Positions 1-8,670 are shown, counted from the stretch's first letter. The stretch is DNA of 64,000 bases from Vibrio metoecus (GCF_009665255.1 NZ_CP035686.1:620001-684000); one strand, 5' to 3'. Translations and numbers: made by a program. Notes: generated by a model not told the origin, from the sequence alone.

Positions 1-65
1 ATCAGGATTGTTGCTCGTCCATTTCCCGACTAATCTTGCTTTAACACTAGTCAGGGGAAACCACC

Positions 66-593
66 ATGAAAATTATTGCCTTCGGTGCCAGCACCAGTTC
101 AACTTCAATCAATAAAGCGCTTGCTACTTTTACTGCAAATCTAATTGATGGAGCACAAGTCCAAGTGCTGAATATCAACGATTATTCTGTACCTATGTTT
201 AACGAAGATCTGGAAAAAGAGATCGGCCAAGCCGAAGGTGCACAAGCCTTTTTACGCGATCTTGCACAAGCAGATGCTTTCGTGATTTCGTTTGCTGAGC
301 ACAATGGCCACTACCCTGCGGCGTACAAAAACCTGTTCGATTGGGCAAGTCGCATCAATCGTGCGATGTTTGGTGATAAGCCTGCAGTTTACCTTTCTAC
401 CTCTCCAGGTCCTGGCGGTGCTCAATCAGTGCTTGCTGCGGCTACTGCTTCAGCGCCTTTCTTTGGGGGTAACGTGAAAGCATCGGTTTCAGTACCTAGC
501 TTCTACGATAACTTCGATCTTGAGCAAGGGGTTGTGACCAAGCCTGAGATTGTTGCAGAGCTGAAAGCGGCCGTGGCTAAACTCAGCGCCTAA
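66..593 (+). CDS. NAD(P)H-dependent FMN reductase-like flavoprotein
   Basis: A 175-residue cytoplasmic protein of the NADPH-dependent FMN reductase / azoreductase family (flavodoxin-like fold), expected to bind FMN and reduce flavin or small electrophiles. The N-terminal beta strand and phosphate-binding loop are visible as FGASTSSTSIN at residues 6-16. A second flavin-contacting stretch is EHNGHYPAAYKNLFDW at 78-93, and a glycine-rich SPGPGGA loop lies at 113-119. An AGGGGAA ribosome binding site sits about 6 bases before the ATG. It appears to be a single gene closed by a strong terminator that also serves the convergent mnmC. The fold and family are secure; the physiological substrate is not known from sequence. 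Confidence 0.85.
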   Translation: MKIIAFGASTSSTSINKALATFTANLIDGAQVQVLNINDYSVPMFNEDLEKEIGQAEGAQAFLRDLAQADAFVISFAEHNGHYPAAYKNLFDWASRINRAMFGDKPAVYLSTSPGPGGAQSVLAAATASAPFFGGNVKASVSVPSFYDNFDLEQGVVTKPEIVAELKAAVAKLSA

Positions 594-624
594 GAAAAAA
601 TTGTCCATTAAGTCCTAAATGTTG

Positions 625-651
625 AAAGCCTCGCATAGCGAGGCTTTTTTG
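625..651. terminator. Bidirectional intrinsic terminator between flavin reductase gene and mnmC
   Basis: An AAAGCCTCGC / GCGAGGCTTTT hairpin with a short ATA loop is followed by a T run on the + strand and preceded by A residues, so it works for both convergent genes. Confidence 0.85.
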
Positions 652-671
652 ATCGGCGTTGATAGCCCTTA

Positions 672-2687
672 TCAGACTTTTTGTGTAAGCGCCTTGCCTT
701 TACGCAGCTTTCGAACCCACATGCGGCAAGGGTGTAACTGTTCGAGCAGATCCACGCTTAGTGGCATGGGATCGCCACACATTTGCGAAGCGAGAAGTTC
801 AGCCATCAGCGGCGCGCTACTTAAACCGCGTGAGCCAAGCCCTGCAAACGCATAAAGTTGTGGATAGAGCGCGATTGGCTCGACTTCTTGCTGATGAGCT
901 AAATCGCGATATTGCTCGATTATTTTCGAAAATTCGCCGACATTGCCGACAAAAGGCAGATGATCGCGGCTGACACAGCGTACGCCTTGGCGTGACTGAT
1001 TGCCGCTGACATCCACTTCTAATGGCCAAGTTTGCTCCGGCAAGCAGTGAATCAGCTTTTGCGCATTTTCGCGTTGTGCTTGCGCATCAAAAGTCGCATC
1101 AAGGTGCTGGCGATCATAACTTGCCCCAATACAGTGATGTCCATTTTGTTGGCTAACCGGGGTCATATAGCCATCGTAGCAAAGTACGCTCTTGATTTTG
1201 CTGAGTGTGCCGGTGGTCGGAATATGGCTGACTTGGCCTTTCACCTTGCCCAGTGGCAAGTTGGCGGTTTGTGTTACGCTGTCAAACTGATGGCCACTGG
1301 CAATCACTACGCACTGATGTGACATGAGTTTGTCGCCACTACGTAGCTGCCACTGCTGAGTCTCTGGCTGCCAAGTCAGGGCATCAATGGGAGAGTTATA
1401 ATGCGCAGTGAGCTTGCCTTGCTGCTCTAAGAGATGGATTAAGCCTTGAGTGAGTTCTGCTGGGCAGAGCCAGCCACCGAGCGGATAATGCACACTGGCT
1501 TGATCAACAGGCACTCCGACTTGTTGATTGGTGTGCTCTGCGGATAAACCATGTACTAATTGTTCTGGGAAATTACCCTCAAGCATACTGGTGAGCTTTT
1601 GGGCTGCCTTTTCATCCCACATTAATTGGGTAACACCGCACCAATCGTGGTCAAAGGTTACCTGCTCAGCCGCTTGTTCAATAAATTGACGCGCAAACAG
1701 AAATGCTGGAGCAAACACTCGTGAAACCGAATTGTGATCACCACTGAGTAGCGGATAGACCGCACCTTGTCGGTTACCGGATGCGCCTTGTGCTGGTTTT
1801 TCATCGGCGCAATAGAGGGTTACTGAAATGCCGCGTTTGGCTAGTGTTGTAGCGAGTGTGGCACTAGCGACTCCACCACCAATAATTGCCACATCTCGCA
1901 GGCCGTTGGTGGCTTCAAAACGAAATTCTGGCGCAATATTGGTGTAAGGTACTTTTTCACTCAGATTGCCGGCAATCATTTCGCGTTTGGTACCAAAACC
2001 TTTGACTTTTTTCATCGCAAAGCCAGCGTCAATCAAGCCACGGCGTACAAAACCAGCCGAAGTAAAGGTAGCGCAGGTACAACCGTTTTTCGCCAGTTTC
2101 GCCATACCTGCAAACAGGTCTTGATTCCACATCTCGGGATTTTTGCTAGGAGCAAAGCCATCGAGGAACCATGCATCCACTAAGCCTTGCTCCTGTGTTG
2201 CCACTTTCGGTAGGCAGTCTTTGATATCTCCAAACCAGAGATCGAGCGTGATGAGCCCATCATCCAACACAATCCGCTGGCATTCTGGAATGGCTAATGG
2301 ATAGTGTTTATGCAGTTTTTGCGCGAATTCTGCCAGTTCCGGCCACGCTTTATGTGCCTGAATTAAATCGCTTTTACTGAGCGGGTATTTTTCAAAGCTA
2401 ATGAAATGCAGCTCTTTGAGTTTTGCATCGGGATTGGCTTCACGAAACTCCACAAACGCTTGCCACACTGCCAGAAAATTCAGGCCCGTACCAAAGCCGG
2501 TTTCCGCAATCACAAATCGCCTTTGGTCATCATTGTGCCATCTTTGTGGGAGATGATTCTGCTCAAGGAACACATAACGTGTCTCGGCCAAACCATTGAC
2601 GTTAGAGAAATAGACATCGTCAAATTGATCAGAGACAGGGGTTCCTGCGTCGTTCCAGCCAAGCTGGGCGTGTGAAATGGATGACAT
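672..2687 (-). CDS. mnmC: Bifunctional tRNA (mnm5s2U34) methyltransferase / FAD-dependent cmnm5s2U34 oxidoreductase MnmC
   Basis: MnmC finishes the wobble-uridine modification mnm5s2U34 in certain tRNAs. The C-terminal FAD oxidase removes the carboxymethyl group, and the N-terminal S-adenosylmethionine enzyme then methylates the amine. The N-terminal half shows the SAM-binding stretch ETGFGTGLNFLA near residue 45 and WFLDGFAPSKNPEMW near 175. The C-terminal half opens with a dinucleotide-binding motif VAIIGGGVASATLA near residue 267. The 671-residue length fits the family (about 670). The ATG at 2687 is preferred over a TTG three codons upstream because it is a standard start and the homologous N-terminus begins close to it. 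It is divergent from fabB, the same arrangement as in enterobacteria. Confidence 0.93.
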   Translation of the reverse strand: MSSISHAQLGWNDAGTPVSDQFDDVYFSNVNGLAETRYVFLEQNHLPQRWHNDDQRRFVIAETGFGTGLNFLAVWQAFVEFREANPDAKLKELHFISFEKYPLSKSDLIQAHKAWPELAEFAQKLHKHYPLAIPECQRIVLDDGLITLDLWFGDIKDCLPKVATQEQGLVDAWFLDGFAPSKNPEMWNQDLFAGMAKLAKNGCTCATFTSAGFVRRGLIDAGFAMKKVKGFGTKREMIAGNLSEKVPYTNIAPEFRFEATNGLRDVAIIGGGVASATLATTLAKRGISVTLYCADEKPAQGASGNRQGAVYPLLSGDHNSVSRVFAPAFLFARQFIEQAAEQVTFDHDWCGVTQLMWDEKAAQKLTSMLEGNFPEQLVHGLSAEHTNQQVGVPVDQASVHYPLGGWLCPAELTQGLIHLLEQQGKLTAHYNSPIDALTWQPETQQWQLRSGDKLMSHQCVVIASGHQFDSVTQTANLPLGKVKGQVSHIPTTGTLSKIKSVLCYDGYMTPVSQQNGHHCIGASYDRQHLDATFDAQAQRENAQKLIHCLPEQTWPLEVDVSGNQSRQGVRCVSRDHLPFVGNVGEFSKIIEQYRDLAHQQEVEPIALYPQLYAFAGLGSRGLSSAPLMAELLASQMCGDPMPLSVDLLEQLHPCRMWVRKLRKGKALTQKV

Positions 2688-2748
2688 AATGAACAAATTC
2701 TATGAAATCAGGCTGTATATGGGTCGAGATTGTACGAATTTATGGGAA

Positions 2749-2765
2749 AGCTGACCACTTCTGTT
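2749..2765 (+). promoter_or_regulatory. Possible FadR-binding site upstream of fabB
   Basis: AGCTGACCACTTCTGTT lies about 50 bases before fabB. It matches roughly 11 of 16 defined positions of the enterobacterial FadR operator (AACTGGTCnGACCTGTT, recalled). FadR activates fabB in E. coli and has been reported to do so in V. cholerae, so the position makes sense. The match itself is weak. Confidence 0.3.
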
Positions 2766-2813
2766 ATTCTTCTTCGATATCATCTAGCCAAATTTACATA
2801 ATAGGAATGTTAC

Positions 2814-4025
2814 ATGAAACGAGTCGTCATCACCGGTATGGGTATTATTTCGAGTATCGGTAACAACGTCGAAGAAGTTTTGGCCTCACTAAAAGCTGGC
2901 AAGTCAGGCATCACCGCCTCTGAACAGTTTAAAGAGCATGGCTTGCGTTCACAGGTTTGGGGTGATTTAAAAATCAACCCAGAAGAACATATCGATCGTA
3001 AGCAAATGCGCTTTATGGGTGATGCGGCTGCGTATGCATACCTATCTCTTGAACAAGCGATTACTGATGCGGGTCTAACTCCTGAGCAAGTGTCTAACGA
3101 CCGTACTGGTATCGTTGCTGGCTCTGGCGGTGCGTCTTCTGAAAACCAAGTTATCGCGGTGGATACTCAGCGTGAAAAAGGCGTGAAGCGTGTGGGTCCT
3201 TATATGGTGCCACGTACCATGTCTTCAACCGTTTCTGCATGTTTGGCTACGCCATTTAAAATTCGCGGTGTGAACTACTCAATCAGCTCAGCTTGTGCGA
3301 CTTCGGCGCACTGTATTGGTAACGCAGTTGAGCTGATCCAACTGGGTAAGCAAGACATCGTTTTTGCCGGTGGTGGTGAAGAGCTGTACTGGTCACAAAC
3401 CATGATGTTTGATGCGATGGGCGCACTATCAACCAAATACAACGAAACACCAGAAAAAGCCTCACGTACTTACGATGCCGATCGTGATGGTTTCGTGATC
3501 TCTGGCGGCGGCGGCATGGTGGTGGTTGAAGAACTGGAACACGCACTGGCTCGCGGCGCAAAAATTTACGGTGAAATCGTCGGTTACGGCGCGACCTCAG
3601 ATGGCTACGACATGGTAGCACCATCGGGTGAAGGCGCAGTACGTTGTATGAAGATGGCGATGCAAGGCGTTGATAAAATTGACTACATCAACACTCACGG
3701 CACTTCAACACCAGTCGGTGATGTGAAAGAGCTTGGCGCAATCCAAGAAGTGTTTGCAGGTAACAGCCCTGCGATTTCTGCAACCAAAGCGATGACTGGT
3801 CACGCACTGGGCGCAGCAGGTGTACATGAAGCCATTTACTCAACTCTGATGCTCCACCACGGCTTTATTGCTCCAAGCATTAACGTTGAAACGTTAGATG
3901 AAGCAGCACATGGTCTGGATATCGTGACGGAAATGCGTGAGCAAGAGCTGACTACAGTGATGTCTAACAGCTTTGGTTTTGGTGGCACAAACGCAACTTT
4001 GGTTATCAAAAAATACCAAGGTTAA
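2814..4025 (+). CDS. fabB: 3-oxoacyl-ACP synthase I (FabB)
   Basis: Beta-ketoacyl-ACP synthase I performs the decarboxylating condensation of malonyl-ACP with acyl-ACP in type II fatty-acid synthesis and is the key condensing enzyme for unsaturated chains. The 403 residues match the usual length (E. coli about 406). The catalytic triad is visible: Cys161 in SSACATSAHC, His295 in NTHGTSTP and His330 in TGHALGAAG, with Lys325 in SATKAMTG. The thiolase-like C-terminal NSFGFGGTNA motif is present. The gene is transcribed away from mnmC. Its 3' UTR is long and structured and ends in an intrinsic terminator; in V. cholerae this 3' UTR is the source of the FarS sRNA. Confidence 0.97.
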   Translation: MKRVVITGMGIISSIGNNVEEVLASLKAGKSGITASEQFKEHGLRSQVWGDLKINPEEHIDRKQMRFMGDAAAYAYLSLEQAITDAGLTPEQVSNDRTGIVAGSGGASSENQVIAVDTQREKGVKRVGPYMVPRTMSSTVSACLATPFKIRGVNYSISSACATSAHCIGNAVELIQLGKQDIVFAGGGEELYWSQTMMFDAMGALSTKYNETPEKASRTYDADRDGFVISGGGGMVVVEELEHALARGAKIYGEIVGYGATSDGYDMVAPSGEGAVRCMKMAMQGVDKIDYINTHGTSTPVGDVKELGAIQEVFAGNSPAISATKAMTGHALGAAGVHEAIYSTLMLHHGFIAPSINVETLDEAAHGLDIVTEMREQELTTVMSNSFGFGGTNATLVIKKYQG

Positions 4026-4047
4026 GCGCACCAAATCCATCATAGTT

Positions 4048-4162
4048 TCCAGAACAGATTAGTATCGCTAATCGAACAGACGCAGACTCTGTCCCATGGA
4101 GAGCGGGATAGGATCCTTTTGTTCTGGATGTTTGCCCGGCGGCTTAGGTCGTCGGGTATTTT
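4048..4162 (+). ncRNA. farS: fabB 3'-UTR structured RNA, probable FarS sRNA
   Basis: The 3' UTR of fabB is rich in structure. CCAGAAC (4048) can pair with GTTCTGG (4121). Between them lie a GATTAG/CTAATC hairpin and several smaller pairings, and the region ends in the intrinsic terminator at 4135-4161. In V. cholerae the fatty-acid-responsive sRNA FarS is released from exactly this position (fabB 3' UTR) by RNase E and represses fadE genes. The 5' end of the mature RNA cannot be read from sequence, so the start given is that of the outer stem. Identity rests on position plus terminator, not on a comparison with the published sequence. Confidence 0.65.
4135..4161 (+). terminator. Intrinsic terminator of fabB / FarS
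   Basis: CCCGGCGGC pairs with GTCGTCGGG (two G-T wobbles) around a TTAG loop, followed by TATTTTTATT. Confidence 0.85.
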
Positions 4163-4228
4163 TATTCTCGACAGCCTCCGTGCTTTTCTGCACAATGCCT
4201 GCAACTTTGATTGCCGCAAATTCCCACT

Positions 4229-5374
4229 ATGAAAATTCTGATTGATGAGAACATGCCTTACGCACAAGCGCTGTTTAGTCAGCTTGGCGAAGTGATCTTA
4301 AAACCCGGCCGTAACTTAACCGCCGATGATCTGATTGATGTCGATGCCTTAATGATTCGCTCTGTCACCAAAGTCAATGAAGCTCTCCTTGCTAAAGCGA
4401 ATCGCTTGAAGTTTGTGGGTACCGCGACGGCGGGTATGGACCATGTTGACCAAGCTCTGTTAGCAGAACGTGGCATCTTCTTCACGGCTGCTCCTGGCTG
4501 TAACAAAGTCGGTGTTGCAGAATACGTGTTCAGCGTGCTGATGGTACTGGCGCAGCAACAAGGCTTCTCGGTTTTCGATAAAACGGTAGGCATCATCGGT
4601 GCAGGTCAAGTCGGCAGCTATCTTGCGAAGTGTCTTTCTGGGATTGGCATGAAAGTGCTACTCAATGATCCGCCTAAGCAAGCACAAGGCGATGAGAGAG
4701 AATTTACCGAACTGGAAACCTTACTTAAAGAATCGGATGTGATCACTTTGCATACACCGATTACTCGCGATGGTGAGTGGCCAACCCATCATTTGATTGA
4801 TGCAGCGATTCTTGAGCAATTACATAGCGATCAGATTTTGATTAATGCGGCGCGTGGTCCTGTGGTGGATAACGCGGCGCTGAAAGCGCGCTTGCAAAAA
4901 GGCGATGGTTTTACCGCTGTATTAGACGTGTTTGAGTTTGAACCGCAAGTGGATATGGAATTGCTACCGCTGCTCGCATTTGCCACTCCGCATATTGCCG
5001 GTTATGGCCTTGAAGGTAAGGCGCGTGGTACCACCATGATTTTCAATAGCTACTGCGAGTTTCTTGGCAGTGCACACTGTGCAAACCCAGCAAGCTTGTT
5101 ACCCAAAGCGCCTGTGCCCAAAGTTTATCTAGAGCGAGCATGGGACGAGGAAACACTGCGTACGCTAACTCAAATTATTTATGATGTGCGTAAAGATGAC
5201 GCACAGTTTCGCCGCGAGATTCACCAACCCGGAGCGTTTGACTTGATGCGCAAACACTATTGGGATAGACGTGAATACAGCGCGGTGACGCTAGCTGGAG
5301 GCGCTGATTGCCATTTGGCTCCTTTGGCTAAACTCGGTTTTCAAGTAGAGGTATGTGATGAGCCAACAATTTAA
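4229..5374 (+). CDS. pdxB: Erythronate-4-phosphate dehydrogenase PdxB
   Basis: PdxB oxidises 4-phospho-D-erythronate to 2-oxo-3-hydroxy-4-phosphobutanoate, the second step of the DXP-dependent pyridoxal phosphate pathway. The 381-residue protein belongs to the D-isomer 2-hydroxyacid dehydrogenase family. The NAD-binding motif GIIGAGQVGSYLAK is near residue 121. Catalytic-type Arg, Glu and His are in the expected stretches (INAARGPVVDN, DVFEFEP, TPHIAGYG). The C-terminal extension after about residue 290 is the PdxB dimerisation domain. The start MKILIDENMP was chosen because family members begin there, rather than at an in-frame ATG 18 bases upstream. The 3' end overlaps asd by 17 bases, which suggests translational coupling. 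Confidence 0.95.
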   Translation: MKILIDENMPYAQALFSQLGEVILKPGRNLTADDLIDVDALMIRSVTKVNEALLAKANRLKFVGTATAGMDHVDQALLAERGIFFTAAPGCNKVGVAEYVFSVLMVLAQQQGFSVFDKTVGIIGAGQVGSYLAKCLSGIGMKVLLNDPPKQAQGDEREFTELETLLKESDVITLHTPITRDGEWPTHHLIDAAILEQLHSDQILINAARGPVVDNAALKARLQKGDGFTAVLDVFEFEPQVDMELLPLLAFATPHIAGYGLEGKARGTTMIFNSYCEFLGSAHCANPASLLPKAPVPKVYLERAWDEETLRTLTQIIYDVRKDDAQFRREIHQPGAFDLMRKHYWDRREYSAVTLAGGADCHLAPLAKLGFQVEVCDEPTI

Positions 5375-6371
5375 TGTTGCCATTTTTGGCGCAACCGGCG
5401 CTGTAGGCGAAACCATGTTGGAAGTACTGCAGGAGCGTGAGTTTCCTGTGGATGAACTTTTCCTGCTGGCCAGTGAGCGCAGTGAGGGAAAAACCTATCG
5501 CTTCAACGGTAAAACCGTGCGTGTGCAAAATGTCGAAGAATTTGACTGGTCGCAAGTGCATATTGCGCTGTTTTCTGCCGGTGGTGAGCTTTCTGCCAAG
5601 TGGGCTCCGATTGCCGCAGAAGCGGGTGTTGTGGTGATCGACAACACTTCACACTTCCGTTACGACTACGACATTCCTCTTGTGGTACCTGAAGTGAACC
5701 CAGAGGCGATTGCCGAATTTCGTAACCGCAATATTATTGCTAACCCAAACTGCTCAACCATTCAGATGCTTGTCGCGCTAAAGCCGATTTACGATGCGGT
5801 GGGGATTGAACGTATTAACGTGACGACTTACCAATCGGTCTCAGGTGCTGGGAAAGCTGGGATTGATGAGTTAGCAGGACAAACCGCTAAACTGCTCAAC
5901 GGCTATCCAGCGGAAACGAATACTTTTAGCCAGCAGATCGCGTTTAACTGTATTCCACAAATCGATCAGTTTATGGACAACGGTTATACCAAAGAAGAGA
6001 TGAAGATGGTGTGGGAAACCCAGAAAATCTTCAATGATCCTTCGATCATGGTCAACCCAACGTGCGTACGTGTACCGGTATTCTATGGTCATGCTGAAGC
6101 GGTGCATGTGGAGACGCGTGCTCCTATTGATGCAGAGCAAGTGATGGACATGCTGGATCAAACCGACGGTATTGAGCTGTTCCGCGGTGCAGACTTTCCC
6201 ACTCAAGTACGTGATGCTGGTGGCAAAGACCATGTATTGGTTGGTCGTGTGCGTAATGACATCAGCCATCACAGCGGTGTGAACCTGTGGGTAGTGGCAG
6301 ATAACGTGCGTAAAGGTGCGGCAACCAACGCGGTACAAATTGCAGAGCTGTTAGTGCGCGACTATTTCTAA
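5358..6371 (+). CDS. asd: Aspartate-semialdehyde dehydrogenase (second, Usg-position paralogue)
   Basis: This enzyme reduces L-aspartyl-4-phosphate with NADPH to aspartate semialdehyde, the branch point to lysine/diaminopimelate, threonine and methionine. The 337-residue protein shows the NADP-binding loop GATGAVGET at 11-19 and the nucleophile Cys132 in NPNCSTIQM, with QSVSGAGKAG and a C-terminal NDISHHSGVNLW stretch holding the acid/base histidine. E. coli has the non-catalytic relative usg at this place after pdxB, but here the active-site residues are retained. V. cholerae is known to have two ASADHs, and this is probably ASADH2. The ATG at 5358 is preferred over the GTG one codon earlier. 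A strong terminator follows. Confidence 0.92.
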   Translation: MSQQFNVAIFGATGAVGETMLEVLQEREFPVDELFLLASERSEGKTYRFNGKTVRVQNVEEFDWSQVHIALFSAGGELSAKWAPIAAEAGVVVIDNTSHFRYDYDIPLVVPEVNPEAIAEFRNRNIIANPNCSTIQMLVALKPIYDAVGIERINVTTYQSVSGAGKAGIDELAGQTAKLLNGYPAETNTFSQQIAFNCIPQIDQFMDNGYTKEEMKMVWETQKIFNDPSIMVNPTCVRVPVFYGHAEAVHVETRAPIDAEQVMDMLDQTDGIELFRGADFPTQVRDAGGKDHVLVGRVRNDISHHSGVNLWVVADNVRKGAATNAVQIAELLVRDYF

Positions 6372-6396
6372 GTAGCGCGACCCATAGCATAAGCAA

Positions 6397-6426
6397 TAAA
6401 AAACCCACCGTTTGGTGGGTTTTTGC
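6397..6426. terminator. Bidirectional intrinsic terminator between asd and fur
   Basis: An AAAAACCCACC / GGTGGGTTTTT hairpin with a GTTT loop, A-rich before and T-rich after, serves both convergent genes. Confidence 0.9.
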
Positions 6427-6444
6427 TATTTGGTTACTAAGCGA

Positions 6445-6897
6445 TTATTTCTTTGGCTTATGAGCGTTAGGATTGTCTTTGCAGCTACCATCACTGCCAC
6501 ATTTGCCGTACAAATAGAGGCTGTGGTTAGTCAGTTGCACATTGTATTTCGCCGCGATCTCTTTTTGACGTTGTTCAATCACATCGTCAGAAAACTCGAT
6601 GACTTCGCCACAATCTAAACAGACTAGGTGGTCATGGTGATGCTGAGTTGAAAGCTCAAATACTGACTTGCCGCCTTCAAAATGGTGACGAGTCACGATA
6701 CCAGCATCATCAAATTGGTTGAGAACACGGTACACTGTGGCAAGACCAATCTCTTCGCCGAGATCAATCAACTTTTTGTACAGCTCTTCAGCACTAATAT
6801 GTTGGCACTCTGGCTGTTGTAAAACTTCTAAAATCTTAAGCCGTGGGAGGGTAACTTTAAGACCAGCATCCTTTAGCGCTTGGTTATTGTCTGACAT
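6445..6897 (-). CDS. fur: Ferric uptake regulator Fur
   Basis: Fur is the Fe(II)-responsive dimeric repressor of iron uptake. The 150-residue protein has an N-terminal winged helix with recognition helix around LATVYRVLNQFDDAG (about 51-65). The C-terminal metal-binding and dimerisation domain carries HHHDHLVCLDCGEVIEF (about 87-103), with the CxxC pair of the structural zinc site. A Lys/His-rich tail ends the protein. The start MSDNNQALK is the family start; an upstream in-frame extension was rejected. Related windows of metal control lie nearby (feoABC, znuABC). Confidence 0.97.
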   Translation of the reverse strand: MSDNNQALKDAGLKVTLPRLKILEVLQQPECQHISAEELYKKLIDLGEEIGLATVYRVLNQFDDAGIVTRHHFEGGKSVFELSTQHHHDHLVCLDCGEVIEFSDDVIEQRQKEIAAKYNVQLTNHSLYLYGKCGSDGSCKDNPNAHKPKK

Positions 6898-7067
6898 ATA
6901 CTTTCCTGTTGATGTTCTGCAGTGATACATCCGTTCTACATGAAATGGCAATCGTATTGGCTGCGTTGTCAAACCCACCTCAACCGTTGCTGTAGTGGGG
7001 ATCACTCACTTGCCGTCTACCTGCATCTCAATTCGTTTGGGTATAACAGAAGTCAATGTTGCTTTGC

Positions 7068-7096
7068 ATTATAGGTGAGTCACCGCGAACAATAAA
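7068..7096 (-). promoter_or_regulatory. Candidate sigma-70 promoter of fur
   Basis: On the minus strand a consensus TATAAT (7068-7073) lies 17 bases downstream of TTTATT (7091-7096). The -10 is perfect, the -35 is poor, and the spacing is optimal. Confidence 0.4.
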
Positions 7097-7180
7097 CCAC
7101 GAACTTCAAGAGGTTAATGGGAAACCTGCAAAGTCGAGGCAAATCACTGAACAAAGTGCTCTTACCAGTTACAATTATTT

Positions 7181-7199
7181 AACAATGATAATGTGAATA
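7181..7199. promoter_or_regulatory. Weak Fur-box-like sequence
   Basis: AACAATGATAATGTGAATA matches about 11 of 19 positions of the classical Fur box, with the left half-site TGATAAT intact. It lies about 65 bases before the DUF4442 gene. Confidence 0.25.
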
Positions 7200-7261
7200 C
7201 TTGGCAGCACTGTTCATCCATTTCAGTGGCTGTCCAAACCGAAGTCTAGGGCACTCAGGGT

Positions 7262-7762
7262 ATGAATAAAACACTCTCTAAGCTTTATCAACCGAATATT
7301 GTGAAGTGGGCACTAAACTCTTGGCCTCCTTTTTGGGGGGCAGGAATCCATATTGACGCGATCAGTGCCGATTTTCGTGAAGTGACCATTCGTTTGAAAT
7401 TGCGTTGGTGGAATAAAAACGCCAACCGGACTCAATACGGCGGTAGTATTTTCTCACTGACCGATCCGGTTTATGCCTTGATGCTGATGGGCATATTGGG
7501 TGAGCGTTATTACGTGTGGGATAAAGAAGCGAGCATTAACTTTATTAAACCGGGCGATACCGATTTATTTGCAGAATTTCGCATCACTCAAGAGATGTTA
7601 GATTGGATTCTGGCTTCAACGGCAGAAGGTGATAAATGCTTTCCGGAGTTTATTGTGCATGTCAAAAATGCTCGTGGCGAAGTGGTTTCGGAAGTGCAGC
7701 GTAAACTGTATGTACGCAAAAAACCGCAATATCGCGAGAGTTCTATCGAGTGTATTGAGTGA
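7262..7762 (+). CDS. DUF4442 family hotdog-fold protein (possible thioesterase)
   Basis: A 166-residue cytoplasmic protein of the DUF4442 family, a branch of the hotdog-fold superfamily that includes acyl-CoA thioesterases. The core NRTQYGGSIFSLTDPVYAL (about 55-73) corresponds to the central helix region of hotdog proteins, followed by the strand-rich INFIKPGDTDLFAEFRI. No catalytic residue can be named with confidence because the superfamily is variable. It is divergent from fur and convergent with the LysR gene, whose stop is one base beyond its own. Function is unknown beyond the fold. Confidence 0.75.
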   Translation: MNKTLSKLYQPNIVKWALNSWPPFWGAGIHIDAISADFREVTIRLKLRWWNKNANRTQYGGSIFSLTDPVYALMLMGILGERYYVWDKEASINFIKPGDTDLFAEFRITQEMLDWILASTAEGDKCFPEFIVHVKNARGEVVSEVQRKLYVRKKPQYRESSIECIE

Positions 7763-7763
7763 G

Positions 7764-8642
7764 TTAGAGACTCTGACGGCGGCATAACGCAATCCAAGCT
7801 TCTACGGTTTTTGAAACATAACGTTCGCGATGCCAAACCACGCCCAAACGCCAGTCTATAGCCGGTGCGATGGGGTAGATTAATACGCCATCCCCTTGAA
7901 TCCTTTGACAAAGTGGAGCTGGAAGAAAGCACACGCCAACCCCGCTTTTGACTAATGCCACCAAAAAATCCCACTGGCTACTGCGCGCGGCGACTTGTGG
8001 TGTATAGCCCGCCGCTTGGCAGCAGGTATGAATGTGGTCACTTAGAGTAAATTCATGGGTAAACAGATAGAAAGGCTCTTGGCTGATCTGCGTCCAAGTG
8101 AGTGTGGTGAGTGATCGCCAGCGAGGAATATCGGGGACCACGGCAAAAATAGGGTAGTGATCGAGGGCAACCGTATTGAGATCGGGATGCTGATTAGGGG
8201 AGAGCATGGTCACCGCCACATCAATATCACCGTCTAAGATCGCTTGTTCTATCTTACGTCCGCCATACTCCACCACCGTTAATTCGACGTTAGGGTACGT
8301 TTGACGATATTGACGAAATAACCGTGCGTAAACATGCCCCACCATGGGCGGGATGCCTAAACGCAAATGGCCGCGCTGCAGTTGGTTTAAATCCGTGAGT
8401 TCCGCTTCCAGTTGCTGCATTTGGGTTAAAATCTGCTGCGCTCTTTGATAGACAATCTCTCCGGCTTCAGTCAGCCAGAAGCGTCGTCCTTCACGATGTA
8501 GAAGGGGCTGTTCTAACTCCTGCTCCAAATTACGGATCATCTTACTGATGGTTGGCTGAGTCACAAACAGGCGCTCAGAGGCTTTGGTAAAACTCTGCTG
8601 GTTAACCAGTTCAACGAAGTAGCGTAGGGCGCGGATATCCAT
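7764..8642 (-). CDS. LysR-family transcriptional regulator next to lrgAB (CidR-like)
   Basis: A 292-residue LysR regulator. The N-terminal winged helix-turn-helix (residues 1-60) contains SFTKASERLFVTQPTISKMIRNLEQ split over the recognition helices. The remainder is a periplasmic-binding-like effector domain beginning near residue 90 (LRLGIPPMVG). It is divergent from the lrgA/lrgB pair with 115 bases between, the standard layout of a LysR activator and its target. In Gram-positive bacteria CidR controls cidABC in this way, in response to acetate. The start MDIRALRYF was chosen because LysR proteins begin at this point. A long inverted repeat in the shared intergenic region is the likely operator. 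Confidence 0.88.
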   Translation of the reverse strand: MDIRALRYFVELVNQQSFTKASERLFVTQPTISKMIRNLEQELEQPLLHREGRRFWLTEAGEIVYQRAQQILTQMQQLEAELTDLNQLQRGHLRLGIPPMVGHVYARLFRQYRQTYPNVELTVVEYGGRKIEQAILDGDIDVAVTMLSPNQHPDLNTVALDHYPIFAVVPDIPRWRSLTTLTWTQISQEPFYLFTHEFTLSDHIHTCCQAAGYTPQVAARSSQWDFLVALVKSGVGVCFLPAPLCQRIQGDGVLIYPIAPAIDWRLGVVWHRERYVSKTVEAWIALCRRQSL

Positions 8643-8670
8643 CAAAAGTCTCTTTGTATGCCTAAATGGC

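Larger units (their letters stand above)
6898..7261. other. Intergenic region between divergent fur and the DUF4442 gene
   Basis: This 364-base stretch has no convincing ORF. It holds a candidate leftward fur promoter and, close to the rightward gene, an AT-rich segment with a partial Fur-box-like sequence (7181-7199). No terminator or RNA structure stands out. Confidence 0.6.
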
